DNA of 64,000 nucleotides from Glycomyces xiaoerkulensis (GCF_002798405.1 NZ_PGGV01000016.1:310001-374000); one strand, 5' to 3'; counted from the first letter of the stretch, positions 25,876 through 35,110 are shown. Notes: a model not told the origin generated them from the letters alone. Program-made: numbers and translations.

Positions 25876-27158
25876 TGTCTTTCACATCATTCCCCGAGGG
25901 CACCCGCTGGTCCGACCTCTACACCACCGCCGCCTGCTCACTGCTCGGCGGCACCGCCATGTTCACCGCCGACTTCGCGCTGATCCTCCAGCTCCAGTCC
26001 GCCGGCCTCGGCGGGGCCGCCGTCGCCACCCTGATCTTCTGCGCCACCCTCCCGATCGTCCTGCTCGCGCCCGTCGCCGGACACATGGCCGACCGCTTCG
26101 ACAGCCGCGCGCTCATGGCCGGAAGCGGACTCCTGCAATCCGCCGCCATCACCTGCATGGTCCTCACCGACCACCTCCCGGCGCTACTGGCCCTGGTCGT
26201 GGTCAACGCCGCCGGCACCGTGCTGCTGAGCCCCACCGTCAGCGCGCTCGTCCCGGTCATCGCCACCGCGAAGGACCTGCCGCGCGCCGTGGCGACGGTC
26301 CAGACCGGCAACCTGGTGGGCATGACCGCGGGCCCGGCGACCGCCGGATTCATCGTCGCCGCCCACGGCACCGGCGCCGCGCTCCTGGTCGCGGCAAGCT
26401 GCGCCCTGCTGCGGGCCCTGCTGTCCTGCGACGTCCGCACCCGCCGCGGCGGCGTCCGCCGCGACACCGCCCCCGCCGGGAACACCGAGCGGCCCGCCTG
26501 GCACCTGCGCGGCGACCGGCTGCTGACCGCCATGGTGATCGGGCTGGCCGCCGTCATCGCCTGCCTGGGCGCGGCCAACGTCCTCGAAGTCTTCCTGGTC
26601 CGCGAGGTCTTCGGCGCCTCCGAGAGCACCTACGGCCTGATCAACGCCACCTGGACCGCCGGCATGGCCGCCGGAGCCTGGATCACCGCCGCGGCCATCG
26701 CCCGCGTCGCGCGCGACGGCCGCCTCGCCCTGCTCCTGATGGGGGCGCTGACCGGCATGGGCGTGATCACCCTGCTGTTCAGCTCGCCCCTGCCGACCGT
26801 GCTCATGCTGGTGCCGCTCTATCTGATCGGCGGCCTCATCAACGCCTCGATGAACTCGATCACCCAGGTCTCGATCGCCCGCCGCGTGCCCGAACGCTTC
26901 CGCGGGCGCGCCGGCGCCAAGGTCAACGGCATCATCAACGCCGCCATGCTCTGCGGCTTCGTCCTCGGCGGCGCCCTCGCGGAGGTGCTCTCCACCCGGC
27001 AGACCTACCTGCTGATCGGCCTGGGCACCATCGCCACCGTGGCCTGCTGCCTGCCGATGGTCCGCCGGGCCGACCGCCGCGAGACCGACGACTCAAGCGG
27101 GGTAGGCGCGGATCTCGGCGGCCTTGACCGCCGCCCAGACGCGCTGGCCCGGACCTAG
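25875..27158 (+). CDS. MFS transporter
   Basis: A 427-aa major facilitator with about 12 hydrophobic segments, of the EntS/MFS_3-like exporter group. The loop 2-3 signature is GHMADRFDSRALMAG, and a cytosolic basic loop (around 195-215) separates the two halves. LYLIGGLINASMNSITQVSI is typical. It probably exports a drug or metabolite using the proton gradient. Preceded by an ArsR-type regulator. The final 22 codons overlap modC on the opposite strand by 66 bp and are hydrophilic. Confidence 0.85.
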   Translation: MSFTSFPEGTRWSDLYTTAACSLLGGTAMFTADFALILQLQSAGLGGAAVATLIFCATLPIVLLAPVAGHMADRFDSRALMAGSGLLQSAAITCMVLTDHLPALLALVVVNAAGTVLLSPTVSALVPVIATAKDLPRAVATVQTGNLVGMTAGPATAGFIVAAHGTGAALLVAASCALLRALLSCDVRTRRGGVRRDTAPAGNTERPAWHLRGDRLLTAMVIGLAAVIACLGAANVLEVFLVREVFGASESTYGLINATWTAGMAAGAWITAAAIARVARDGRLALLLMGALTGMGVITLLFSSPLPTVLMLVPLYLIGGLINASMNSITQVSIARRVPERFRGRAGAKVNGIINAAMLCGFVLGGALAEVLSTRQTYLLIGLGTIATVACCLPMVRRADRRETDDSSGVGADLGGLDRRPDALART

Positions 27159-28160
27159 CCCGAGCTGGGCGGCCGCGGCCGGGGTCACGTCGGCGACCGC
27201 GTGGAGCCGCCCGTCGAGCTGGACGCGCAGGTTGTCGCCGTGCCGGTGGACCCCGGTGACCGTCGCCGGCCACGCGTTGCGCGGGCTGCCCTCCGGGCGG
27301 CGCGGGTGCAGCGCCACCGCGCTCGGCCGGAAGGCGGCGAACGCCTCGCCGTCGAGCGGATCGGCGACCGCCAGCTCCCCGCCCGAGTCCAGCCGCAGCC
27401 GGTGGCCCTCGGCCCGGCCCCGGTACAGGTTGAGCCCGACCAGGCGGGCGACGTAGTCGGTGCGGGGCCTGGCGGTGATCGACTCGGCGTCGCCTTCCTG
27501 GACGGCCCGCCCCTCCTCCACGACGATGAGCCGGTCGGCGAGCATCAGGGCGTCCACCGGATCGTGCGTCACCAACACGGCCGCCCCGGGGTGGTCGGAG
27601 AGGTGCCGGTGCAGCTCGGCACGCGTGTCGAGCCGGGTGCGCGCGTCCAGTGCGGCCAGCGGCTCGTCGAGCAGCAGCAGGCCCGGGTCGAGCGCGAGTG
27701 CCCGCGCCAGCGCCACCCGCTGGGCCTGCCCGCCCGAGAGCTGCCGCGTGCGCCGCTTCGCCAGCTCGCCCAGGCCCACGCGATCCAGTTGCGCCGCGGC
27801 CCTGGCGCGGGCGGCGCTTCGGCCCAGGCCCCGGCGGCGCGGCCCGAACGCGACGTTGTCGAGCGCGTTCAGGTGCGGGAACAGCAGGTAGTCCTGGAAG
27901 ACGACGCCGATGCCGCGGTGCTCGGGCGCGGTCCACCGCCGGCTGCCGGGCCGGTCGAGGTCGCGTCCGTCGAGGGCGATGTGCCCCTCCGAGAGCGCTT
28001 CGAGTCCGGCCAGGGCGCGCAGCGCGGTGGTCTTGCCGGCCCCGTTGGGGCCCAGTAGGGCCACGGTCTCGCCGGCGGCGGCGCGCAGTTCGAGGTCGAG
28101 CCGGAAGGCGCCGCGGTCGACCACCAGATGGGAGTCGAGGCCCTCGCTCGCGGCGCTCAC
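27093..28160 (-). CDS. modC: Molybdate ABC transporter ATP-binding protein
   Basis: A 355-aa ABC ATPase: Walker A GPNGAGKTT, Q-loop FQDYLLFPHL, signature LSGGQAQRVALARAL, Walker B LLLLDEPLAALD and the H-loop VLVTHDP. The C-terminal region (about 285-355, SPRNAWPATVTGVHRHGDN) is a TOBE/Mop-type domain, which marks ModC-type importers and can bind molybdate. The GTG start at 28160 overlaps the modB stop by 4 bp (GTGA). It energises molybdate or tungstate uptake with ModB and ModA. Its end overlaps the MFS gene. Confidence 0.93.
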   Translation of the reverse strand: MSAASEGLDSHLVVDRGAFRLDLELRAAAGETVALLGPNGAGKTTALRALAGLEALSEGHIALDGRDLDRPGSRRWTAPEHRGIGVVFQDYLLFPHLNALDNVAFGPRRRGLGRSAARARAAAQLDRVGLGELAKRRTRQLSGGQAQRVALARALALDPGLLLLDEPLAALDARTRLDTRAELHRHLSDHPGAAVLVTHDPVDALMLADRLIVVEEGRAVQEGDAESITARPRTDYVARLVGLNLYRGRAEGHRLRLDSGGELAVADPLDGEAFAAFRPSAVALHPRRPEGSPRNAWPATVTGVHRHGDNLRVQLDGRLHAVADVTPAAAAQLGLGPGQRVWAAVKAAEIRAYPA

Positions 28161-28981
28161 GGGGCGGCCGTCCAGCGGTCGCGCAGGCTCGCCAGCACGA
28201 TGACCGAGACGGCCAGCAGGATCAGGCTGAGCACGATCGCGGCCTCGAGGTCGGTCTCGAGAGCCAGGTACACCGCCAGCGGCATCGTCCGGGTGCGGCC
28301 GGGGAAGTTCCCGGCGAAGGTGATGGTCGCGCCGAACTCCCCGAGGGCGCGGGCCCAGCACAGGACCGTCCCGGCGGCGATGCCGGGCGCGATCAGCGGC
28401 AGCGTGACGCGGGTGAAGACCGTCCAGCGGCCCGCGCCGAGCGTCGCCGCGGCCTCCTCGAACCGGACGTCGGCGCCGCGCAGCGCGCCTTCGACCGACA
28501 CGACCAGGAACGGCATCGCCACGAACGTCATCGCCATGACCACTCCGGCGGTGGAGAACGGCAGGGTGATGCCGAACGCCTCGTCCAGCCGGGAGCCCAC
28601 GGGGCCGCTGCGGCCGAAGACCAGCAGCAGCGCGACACCGCCGACCACCGGCGGCAGCACCAGCGGCACTGTCACCAGCGCCCGCACCAGGCTCCGCCCG
28701 CGGAAGTCGACGCGGGCGAGCAGCCAGGCGAGCGGGATGCCGAGCACCAGGCTGAGCACCGTGGCCGCCGTAGCGGTCCGCAGCGACAGCCACAGCGCGG
28801 CGAGCACACCGGGTTCGGTCAGTCGTTCCGGCATGGTCGACCACGGGGCGCGCAGCAGCAGCCCGAGCAGCGGCAGGACCAGGAACGCCAGGCCGAGTAG
28901 GGCGGGGACGAGCAGCGCGACCGGTATTCGCCGCCGGTGCGGCCCCCGCCGGCGGTCGGTCGGTGCTGCCGGGGCGGTCAT
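28157..28981 (-). CDS. modB: Molybdate ABC transporter permease
   Basis: A 274-aa inner-membrane permease with about six transmembrane segments. The EAA-type coupling loop is EEAAATLGAGRWTVFTRVTL, followed by ARALGEFGATITFAGN, a stretch typical of ModB/CysT-like permeases. The hydrophilic N-terminus is Arg-rich. Its ATG overlaps the modA stop (ATGA), so translation is coupled. Confidence 0.94.
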   Translation of the reverse strand: MTAPAAPTDRRRGPHRRRIPVALLVPALLGLAFLVLPLLGLLLRAPWSTMPERLTEPGVLAALWLSLRTATAATVLSLVLGIPLAWLLARVDFRGRSLVRALVTVPLVLPPVVGGVALLLVFGRSGPVGSRLDEAFGITLPFSTAGVVMAMTFVAMPFLVVSVEGALRGADVRFEEAAATLGAGRWTVFTRVTLPLIAPGIAAGTVLCWARALGEFGATITFAGNFPGRTRTMPLAVYLALETDLEAAIVLSLILLAVSVIVLASLRDRWTAAP

Positions 28982-29721
28982 GGCGTCCGGAATCCTTCGG
29001 CGGTGAGCGTCTCGAGCGCGGCCTCCGACCCGAGGTGGGCGACGAACGCCTCGGCCGCGTCCGGGTTCGCGGCCTCGGTGAGGACGGCGACCCGGTAGTC
29101 GTTGACGGCCGCGTCGGCTTCGGCGAACGCCACGGCGTCTACGCCGTCCCGGTCGGCCTGGACGTCGGAGCGGTAGACCAGGGCCGCGTCGACCTCGCCG
29201 AGCGTGAGCTTGGCGAGGGTGGCCTTGACGTCGGTCTCGTAGGTGGCGGGGGTCAGTTCGACTCCGGCGGCCTCGAGCGCGGTCTGCGACGCCGCTCCGC
29301 AGGGGACCGCATGGGCGCACACGGCGACCCGGAGTCCGGGACCGGCGAGGTCGCCGAGGCCGGCGATGCCGTCCGGGTTGCCTTCGGGGACGGCGATGAC
29401 GAGCCGGTTGCGCGCGAACGTTTCGGCCTCGGAGGCGTGACCGTCGCCGACGACGGTGTCCATGGTGGCGGCGTCGGCGGAGGCGAACACGTCGGCGGGG
29501 GCGCCCTCGCCGATCTGGGCGGCCAGCGTGGAGCTGCCGGCGAAGCTGAAGACCACGCTCGCGTCCGGGTTCGCGCGCTCGAAGTCCTCGCCGATCTCGG
29601 TGAACGCCTCGGTGAGGGAGGCGGCCGCGAACACGTGGATCGCGCCGTCCTCGTCGCCGCCGCAGGCGGTCAGGGTCAGCGCGGCGGTGAGGGCGGCCAC
29701 GGCCGCGGCGGCGCGTTTCAC
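28978..29721 (-). CDS. modA: Molybdate-binding lipoprotein
   Basis: A 247-aa solute-binding lipoprotein. The signal peptide ends in the lipobox LTAC (LTLTACGG), so it is anchored on the outer face of the membrane. The mature protein starts IHVFAAASLTEAFTEIGEDF, the classical ModA opening, and continues with FSFAGSSTLAAQIGEGAPAD, whose serines contact the oxyanion. GTG start at 29721 with AAGGAG upstream, overlapping the regulator stop (GTGA). Confidence 0.95.
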   Translation of the reverse strand: MKRAAAAVAALTAALTLTACGGDEDGAIHVFAAASLTEAFTEIGEDFERANPDASVVFSFAGSSTLAAQIGEGAPADVFASADAATMDTVVGDGHASEAETFARNRLVIAVPEGNPDGIAGLGDLAGPGLRVAVCAHAVPCGAASQTALEAAGVELTPATYETDVKATLAKLTLGEVDAALVYRSDVQADRDGVDAVAFAEADAAVNDYRVAVLTEAANPDAAEAFVAHLGSEAALETLTAEGFRTP

Positions 29722-30134
29722 GGTTGCTCCTTCTCGCCTGCGCCGCCGGGCCGTTCGACGACCACCGTGGTCGACTTGACCGCGGCCACGGCGACCGATC
29801 CGACCCGGAGGTCGAGTTCGTCGACGGCCTCGCGGCTCATGAGCGACACGACTCTGAACGGTCCCGCCTGCAGGTCGACCTGGGCCATGACCCGGTCTTT
29901 GACCACAGCGGTGACGATGCCGCGGAGTCGGTTGCGCGCCGAGGTCGAATCGGCGCCCGCGACGGGGCCGGCGGCGCGGGAGCGGGCGAAGGCGGCCAGG
30001 TCCACCCCGTCGATCAGGCGGCGCCCCTGGTGGTCGCGGTCGGCGGCGAGGCGGCCGCCGTCGATCCAGCGGCGCACGGTGTCGCCGCTGACGCCGAGCA
30101 GCTCGGCGGCCTCACCGATGCGGAAATGCGTCAC
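29718..30134 (-). CDS. Molybdate-responsive regulator: excisionase-type HTH fused to TOBE/Mop domain
   Basis: A 138-aa protein. Residues 1-50 are a MerR/excisionase-like HTH (FRIGEAAELLGVSGDTVRRW, then IDGGRLAADRDHQGRR). Residues about 70-135 are a molybdate-binding Mop/TOBE domain (RNRLRGIVTAVVKDRVMAQV; SLMSREAVDELDLRVG). As first gene of the mod operon it is most likely a ModE-like repressor sensing intracellular molybdate. I choose the GTG at 30134 over ATGs at 30143 and 30146 because a -10 element (TATGAT, 30147-30142) covers those ATGs and would place transcription start at or next to the GTG, giving a leaderless mRNA. Confidence 0.82.
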   Translation of the reverse strand: MTHFRIGEAAELLGVSGDTVRRWIDGGRLAADRDHQGRRLIDGVDLAAFARSRAAGPVAGADSTSARNRLRGIVTAVVKDRVMAQVDLQAGPFRVVSLMSREAVDELDLRVGSVAVAAVKSTTVVVERPGGAGEKEQP

Positions 30135-30191
30135 AGGACGCATCATATACCGGCAGATGCGAGCGATACCTGCCATCAGGCTCGCATCTGC
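30135..30191 (-). promoter_or_regulatory. Promoter and long palindromic operator of the molybdate operon
   Basis: Two perfect 12-bp arms, GCAGATGCGAGC (30153-30164) and GCTCGCATCTGC (30180-30191), are separated by 15 bp. The proximal arm lies just upstream of TATGAT (30147-30142), so a bound dimer would cover the -35 zone. It is the only spacer before the operon, so it is probably the site of the Mop-domain regulator. A terminator for the upstream metallopeptidase is the alternative, but the loop is long and no T-tract follows. Confidence 0.55.
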
Positions 30192-30203
30192 GCCGGTCCA
30201 GGT

Positions 30204-30545
30204 TCAGCCCCAGCCGAGCTCGTGCAGCCGGTGCTCCTCGATGCCGAAGTGGTGGGCGATCTCGTGGACCACGGTGATCGCGACCTCGTCGACCACCTCG
30301 TCGCTGCTGGAGCACATCCGCAGCGTCGGCCCCCGGTAGATGGTGATGGTGTCGGGCAGGACCCCGCCGTACTCCCAGCCCCGGTCGGTCAGCGCCGTGC
30401 CCTGGTAGAGCCCGAGCAGGTCCTTGTCGGGCCCTTCGGGCTCGGCCTCGACCAGGACCACCACGTTGTCCAACATGTCCATCAGCTCGTGCGGCACCGC
30501 GTCGAGCGCGTCGGCCACGGCCGCTTCGAATTCCTTCGCGTTCAT
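30204..30545 (-). CDS. Zincin-like metallopeptidase family protein
   Basis: A 113-aa small protein with the HExxH zinc motif in AITVVHEIAHHFGIEEHRL. The first half (FEAAVADALDAVPHELMDML) and the YQGTALTDRGWEY/TITIYRGP segments match the minimal metallopeptidase family (DUF1025) widespread in actinobacteria. The physiological substrate is unknown; it is probably cytosolic. The start may be ATG 30545 or GTG 30551. It is divergent from serS, 66 bp apart. Confidence 0.85.
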   Translation of the reverse strand: MNAKEFEAAVADALDAVPHELMDMLDNVVVLVEAEPEGPDKDLLGLYQGTALTDRGWEYGGVLPDTITIYRGPTLRMCSSSDEVVDEVAITVVHEIAHHFGIEEHRLHELGWG

Positions 30546-30611
30546 TTCCACCGGCACACGGCCACGATAAGGCTTTGTCGGGTCGCGAGACCAGGCCGGT
30601 AATCTGGGGAC

Positions 30612-31868
30612 GTGATCGATCTGCGAGCATTGCGAGAGAATCCGGACGCCTACCGCGACAGCCAGCGCAAGCGCGGCGACTCCCCCGAGACCGTCGACGC
30701 GCTCCTGTCGGCCGACTCCGACCACCGCAGTGCCCTGCAGTCCTTCGAGGCCCTCCGCGCCGAGCAGAAGGGCCTGGGCAAGCAGATCGCGAAGGCCCAG
30801 GGCGAGGAGAAGCAGGCGCTGCTGGAGCGCACCAAGACCCTCGCCGAGGAGGTCAAGGCCGCAGAGGCGCGCGTGACGGCGACCGCCGCCGCCTTCGACG
30901 CCGCCGGCAAGGCCCTGCCGAACCTGGTCGCCGACGGCGCACCGGCGGGCGGCGAGGACGACTTCGTCCTCCTCAAGGAGGTCGGCGATACCGCCGTCCC
31001 CGAGGACGTCCGGGACCACCTCGATCTCGGCACCGCCTTGGGCCTGCTCGACACCGAGCGCGGCGCGAAGGCCTCGGGCGCCCGGTTCTACTACCTCACC
31101 GGCGACGGGGCGCTGCTGCAGTTGGCGATGCTGAATCTGGCGGTGCAGCAGGCGGTCGAGACCGGCTTCACGCCGGTGATTCCGCCGGTGCTGGTGCGCC
31201 CGGAGGCGATGGAGGGCACGGGGTTCCTCGGCGAGCACTCCGATGAGGTCTACTACCTCGAGCGCGACGAGATGTACCTGGTGGGGACCTCGGAGGTCCC
31301 GCTGGCCGCGTACCACTCGGGGGAGAACCTCGGGGAGCTGTCGGAGCCGGTGCGGTACGCGGGCTGGTCGTCGTGCTTCCGCCGCGAGGCCGGCTCGTAC
31401 GGCAAGGACACCCGCGGGATCATCCGCGTCCACCAGTTCGACAAGGTGGAGATGTTCTCCTACTGCCGTCCCGAGGACGCCGCGGCCGAGCACGAGCGGC
31501 TGCTGGAGTACGAGGAGCGGATGCTGCAGAAGATGGAGCTGCCCTACCGGGTGATCGACGTCGCCGCCGGCGACCTGGGCACGAGCGCGGCCCGCAAGTT
31601 CGACTGCGAGGCGTGGGTGCCCAGCCAGGGCCGCTACCGGGAGCTGACCTCGACCTCGAACTGCACCACGTTCCAGGCCCGGCGGCTGAACATCAAGTAC
31701 CGCGACGAGCACGGCAAGAACGCCGTGGCCGCTACCTTGAACGGGACGCTCGCCACGACCCGGTGGCTGGTGTCGATCCTGGAGAACCACCAGCGTCCCG
31801 ACGGTTCGCTGGGGGTGCCGAAGGCGCTGCAGCCGTTCCTGGGCAAGGACGTCATCGAACCCAAATAG
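30612..31868 (+). CDS. serS: Seryl-tRNA synthetase
   Basis: A 418-aa class II aminoacyl-tRNA synthetase charging tRNA-Ser with serine. It has the N-terminal two-helix tRNA-binding coiled coil (about 30-100), motif 2 ([18 protein letters not shown], then [11 protein letters not shown]) and motif 3 near the C-terminus ([18 protein letters not shown]). Length is typical. The start is a GTG at 30612. Two HAD phosphatase genes follow on the same strand after a small opposite-strand gene, an arrangement seen near serS in other actinobacteria. Confidence 0.98.
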   Translation: MIDLRALRENPDAYRDSQRKRGDSPETVDALLSADSDHRSALQSFEALRAEQKGLGKQIAKAQGEEKQALLERTKTLAEEVKAAEARVTATAAAFDAAGKALPNLVADGAPAGGEDDFVLLKEVGDTAVPEDVRDHLDLGTALGLLDTERGAKASGARFYYLTGDGALLQLAMLNLAVQQAVETGFTPVIPPVLVRPEAMEGTGFLGEHSDEVYYLERDEMYLVGTSEVPLAAYHSGENLGELSEPVRYAGWSSCFRREAGSYGKDTRGIIRVHQFDKVEMFSYCRPEDAAAEHERLLEYEERMLQKMELPYRVIDVAAGDLGTSAARKFDCEAWVPSQGRYRELTSTSNCTTFQARRLNIKYRDEHGKNAVAATLNGTLATTRWLVSILENHQRPDGSLGVPKALQPFLGKDVIEPK

Positions 31869-31872
31869 GGGG

Positions 31873-31895
31873 AGATCCTATATCCTATAGGATCT
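31873..31895. repeat. Perfect AT-containing palindrome after serS
   Basis: AGATCCTATA and TATAGGATCT form 10-bp arms around TCC, beginning 5 bp after the serS stop. There is no T-tract on either side. It could end transcription of serS and the convergent DUF488 gene, or be a protein-binding site. Its TATA-rich sequence is unusual here. Confidence 0.5.
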
Positions 31896-31914
31896 ACGAT
31901 CCGGTTCGCTCGCG

Positions 31915-32280
31915 TCAGTCGCCGAGCTCGTCCTCGCACCATGCCTTGAGCACCACGGCGTGGTTGACCTGCGGGTCCTTCGCGGCGTAGAGCAGTGTCA
32001 CCGGCCCGGAGCGGGCGGCCTCGACGATCGGTTCGGCATGTTCGGGCCGCCCGTCCAGCTCGGCGCGGTAGCGGCCGGTGAACTCGTCGAACCGTTCGGT
32101 GCTGTGCCCGAACCAGATCCGCAGATTCGGCGACGGCGACGCGTCGGGCAGCCAGGTGACGCCCGCCAGGTCCTCCTTGCTGACGCCCCGCGGCCACAGC
32201 CGGTCGACCAGGAATACCGCGCCGGAACGGTCCGGGTCGGCCCGGTAGTCGTAGACGCGCTCAATCGTGATGTCGGCCAT
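31915..32280 (-). CDS. DUF488 family protein
   Basis: A 121-aa protein with the DUF488 hallmarks VFLVDRLWPRGVSKEDL, LRIWFGH and VTLLYAAKDPQVNHAVVLK. The family is widespread and uncharacterised; the conserved Arg/Trp/His residues suggest an anion-binding or enzymatic pocket. Cytosolic, no signal. ATG at 32280. Stands alone on this strand. Confidence 0.85.
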   Translation of the reverse strand: MADITIERVYDYRADPDRSGAVFLVDRLWPRGVSKEDLAGVTWLPDASPSPNLRIWFGHSTERFDEFTGRYRAELDGRPEHAEPIVEAARSGPVTLLYAAKDPQVNHAVVLKAWCEDELGD

Positions 32281-32395
32281 AGTGGCACCGTATGCCGCGC
32301 GCCGCCTGAATGGGTGAGTTTGGGGCGAATCGCGTCCCCGTGAGTTCAGCCGCTCGGTCCCCTGCCGTTCACCTCCGGCGGTATACCGTTGTCAA

Positions 32396-33244
32396 ATGCA
32401 GCAATACGCCCCATCGACCCCCCGGGAGGATCCTCCCAAGTTCGTCGCCGTAGACCTCGACGGCACCGTGGTCGACTACAAGCACGTCGAGTTCACCCGG
32501 CCCACCCGCCCGGTGATCGAGGCGCTCGCGGCCGTCCGGGACGCCGGGGTGCCGGTCGCCGTGGTGACCGGGCGCGCGGTCTGGGGCGCCAGGCGCACCG
32601 CCGACGACCTGGAACTGGACGACGGCTTCGCCTCCGCCTCCCACGGCGCCTCCGAATACGACCTCACCGCCCGCGAACTCTCCCACCAGACCGAACTCGA
32701 CCCCCGCCCGGCCGTCGAAGCGCTCATGGCCGCCGACGACTCGGTCGAGTTCGCCGTCGCCTGGGACATGGAAGGCTGGTACCACACCAAGGGCTTCAAG
32801 CGAGACTTCGAAGCCCAGTGGGCCGGACAGATCAGCCTCGACGACCTGGTCGACCGCCCCACCTCGCGGATCGTGGCGCGCGTGGAAGCCGCCGGCGGCA
32901 ACAACATCGGCCGCCAATGCCCCAACGCGCTGCGCCTGGCCGAGACCGCCGCCCTGGACGCGGCCGACTACCACGTCGAGGTCGGCTTCAACGGCTGGAT
33001 CGACGTCGGACCCCCGGGAGTGACCAAGGCCACGGGACTGGCGCGCATCGCCGGAAACTACGGCGTATCATCGGCCGACACCGTCGTCTTCGGCGACGCC
33101 CACAACGACCTGACCATGTTCGGGTGGGCCGGGTACGCGGTGGCGATGGGACAAGCGGCCCCCGAAGTGCGCAGCGCCGCCGACGAGGTGGCCCCGCCCG
33201 TGTGGGACGACGGCGTCGCGCACGTACTGCGCCGGTGGTTCTGA
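32396..33244 (+). CDS. HAD family hydrolase (Cof-like), first of a pair
   Basis: A 282-aa HAD phosphatase of class IIB. Motif I is FVAVDLDGTVVDYK, motif II VVTGRA, motif III a lysine in the GVTKATGL segment and motif IV FGDAHNDLTMF. The cap domain (about 95-200) is tryptophan-rich. Such enzymes dephosphorylate sugar phosphates or cofactors; the substrate is not predictable. 46 bp upstream of a paralogue, so the two are probably co-transcribed. Confidence 0.88.
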   Translation: MQQYAPSTPREDPPKFVAVDLDGTVVDYKHVEFTRPTRPVIEALAAVRDAGVPVAVVTGRAVWGARRTADDLELDDGFASASHGASEYDLTARELSHQTELDPRPAVEALMAADDSVEFAVAWDMEGWYHTKGFKRDFEAQWAGQISLDDLVDRPTSRIVARVEAAGGNNIGRQCPNALRLAETAALDAADYHVEVGFNGWIDVGPPGVTKATGLARIAGNYGVSSADTVVFGDAHNDLTMFGWAGYAVAMGQAAPEVRSAADEVAPPVWDDGVAHVLRRWF

Positions 33245-33290
33245 CCCGACCGGGGGCGGCGGACCGAAGCTCGACGACCAAGGAGGATGC

Positions 33291-34118
33291 ATGATCGACC
33301 TTCGCAAGACGCCTCGGCTCGTCGCCACCGACCTCGACGGCACGCTCGTCCGCTCCGACGAGAGCGTCTCCCCCCGCAGCATGGCCGCACTCAAGCGCCT
33401 GGCCGCCTCCGGCGTCATCGTCGTCGGCGCCACCGGCCGCGGTCCGCGCCTGCTCGACCTGTGCCGCAACGACGTCCCCTCCGCCGACTACCTGGTCCTC
33501 GGCCAGGGCGCCTTCGTCTACGAGTGCCGCTACGACGACACCGTCGTCGAGATGGCCAACCGCTCGGTCGACGGCGAGGTCCTCCACACCGCACTCCGGC
33601 GGATCGAGCAACGGGTCGGACCGCTGCGCGCGCTCGCCGAACCGGCCGACCCCGACCGCCACATCACCGGCGACGAGATGCCGAACTGGCCGTGGCCGAC
33701 CGTCACCCTCATGACCGCGCCCCGCCACGAGGCCTTCCGCGGCCCGATGGTCAAGGGCTACTTCGTCTCCGACGAGCACTCCGGCCCCGACCTGCTCACA
33801 GCCGCCCAGGAGGTGGTCGACACCGATCGGGTCACCGTCACCGAGTCCGGTGTCGGCATCCTCGAAGTCTGCCCCGTCGGCGTCAACAAGGCCGCCGGGA
33901 TCCAGGTCGTGCTCGACAAGTTCGACATCGACTGGGACGACGTCCTCGTACTCGGCGACGCCACCAACGACCTGCCGATGCTCCGCAGTGCCGGGCACGC
34001 GGTGGCCATGCCCGACGCCCACCCCTGGGTCAAGCAGGCCGCCGACGAGATCGCCCCCGCCGGCAACGACGACGACGGCGTCGCCCAGTACATCGAAGCC
34101 CTCCTCGAAATGCTCTGA
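33291..34118 (+). CDS. HAD family hydrolase (Cof-like), second of a pair
   Basis: A 275-aa class IIB HAD phosphatase: motif I LVATDLDGTLVRSD, motif II VGATGRG, motif III lysine in GVNKAAGIQVVL and motif IV LGDATNDLPML. AAGGAGGATGC directly precedes the ATG. A paralogue of the preceding gene but divergent in the cap domain, so probably a different substrate. A hairpin at 34131 may end the unit. Confidence 0.9.
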   Translation: MIDLRKTPRLVATDLDGTLVRSDESVSPRSMAALKRLAASGVIVVGATGRGPRLLDLCRNDVPSADYLVLGQGAFVYECRYDDTVVEMANRSVDGEVLHTALRRIEQRVGPLRALAEPADPDRHITGDEMPNWPWPTVTLMTAPRHEAFRGPMVKGYFVSDEHSGPDLLTAAQEVVDTDRVTVTESGVGILEVCPVGVNKAAGIQVVLDKFDIDWDDVLVLGDATNDLPMLRSAGHAVAMPDAHPWVKQAADEIAPAGNDDDGVAQYIEALLEML

Positions 34119-34130
34119 CCGGTCGGGCTC

Positions 34131-34148
34131 CTGTCGGTTCTCCGACAG
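34131..34148 (+). terminator. Possible terminator after the HAD pair
   Basis: CTGTCGG-TTCT-CCGACAG, a 7-bp stem 12 bp beyond the second HAD gene's stop. No U-tract. Weak but well placed. Confidence 0.4.
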
Positions 34149-34203
34149 ACGACACGCGCAGCGGATCCACCCGAACGAGCGACCCTCCGCTTACGGTTCG
34201 GTC

Positions 34204-35100
34204 ATGGCGAAGATCCCCCATGAGGCGCTGCACCACATCTTCCGCGAGGACGCCGGCCTGTTCACCCGGACCTTGAGGCGGGTGATAGCCGAGAACTTCC
34301 CCGAAGTCGAGGCGGTCGGCCTCGTCAACGGCGACCTGACCGAGATCGATGCCCTCGAGCGGAGAGTCGACACGATCCTCAGGGCCGAGACCGCCGAAGG
34401 TCCGCGACTTCTGGTCATCGAGCCGCAGACCGAGGTAAGCGAGAAGAAGGTCCGTAGCTGGGCCTACTACCTGAGCTGCCTCGAGAACAAGTACGAGATC
34501 CCGGCCACGCTCTTGGTGATCACGCCGAAGGAGGAAACCGCACGTTGGGCGCGGGGTCCACTCACACTCGGTCCGCCCGGATGCCCGTCCTTGAGGCTGT
34601 TCCCGTTCGTGGTCGGACCGGACAACACGCCGTTCATCACCGATCCGGAGACCGCCGCCGAGGACGTGGTCTTCTGCGTACTCGCCGTACTCTGCCATCG
34701 GCTCGATCCCGACATCGAGAAGGCGATGCGCCCGCTCGCCGAGGCGCTCGACTCGCTCGATCCCGAGACGGCCGCCTACTGGGCCGAGTTCACCGAGGGC
34801 GGCCTCGGCAAAGGTTGCGCACGAGAAAGCTGGAGGAACATAATGAGGACCATGCCGTACCGATACAAGTCCGCCCTTCGCCTCGAAGGCGAAGCCACCG
34901 GTCGCGCCGAAGGGCGCGTCGAGGGGCGCGTCGAGGGCTTGGCCGAAGCGATCCTGGCCTTCCTGAGCGAGCGCGGAGTGGACGTCGGCGACGCCGACCG
35001 GGACCGCATCACCGCCTGCACCGATCCCGGACTGCTGCGGCGCTGGCTTCTGCGGGCGCCCTCGGTCGAGAGCGCAGCCGACCTGTTCGCGGAGGACTAG
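34204..35100 (+). CDS. PD-(D/E)XK nuclease-fold protein (Rpn/YhgA-like), second copy
   Basis: A 298-aa protein with the same plan as the 299-aa protein at 17972: N-terminal helical segment (HEALHHIFREDAGLFTRTL), nuclease core RVDTILRAE then LLVIEPQTEVSEKKVRSW (D and E-x-Q), and a charged C-terminal RAEGRVEGRVEGLAE repeat, then LSERGVDVGDADRDRI. The ATG at 34204 fits this layout. The family is annotated as putative transposase or Rpn nuclease. Two divergent copies in one window suggest an expanded family in this genome. Confidence 0.6.
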   Translation: MAKIPHEALHHIFREDAGLFTRTLRRVIAENFPEVEAVGLVNGDLTEIDALERRVDTILRAETAEGPRLLVIEPQTEVSEKKVRSWAYYLSCLENKYEIPATLLVITPKEETARWARGPLTLGPPGCPSLRLFPFVVGPDNTPFITDPETAAEDVVFCVLAVLCHRLDPDIEKAMRPLAEALDSLDPETAAYWAEFTEGGLGKGCARESWRNIMRTMPYRYKSALRLEGEATGRAEGRVEGRVEGLAEAILAFLSERGVDVGDADRDRITACTDPGLLRRWLLRAPSVESAADLFAED

Positions 35101-35110
35101 CGGCGATCGG

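Noticed and set aside
31873-31895. Intrinsic terminator of serS
   Set aside because: The stem is AT-containing and no T-tract follows on either strand; listed as a palindrome of unknown role instead.
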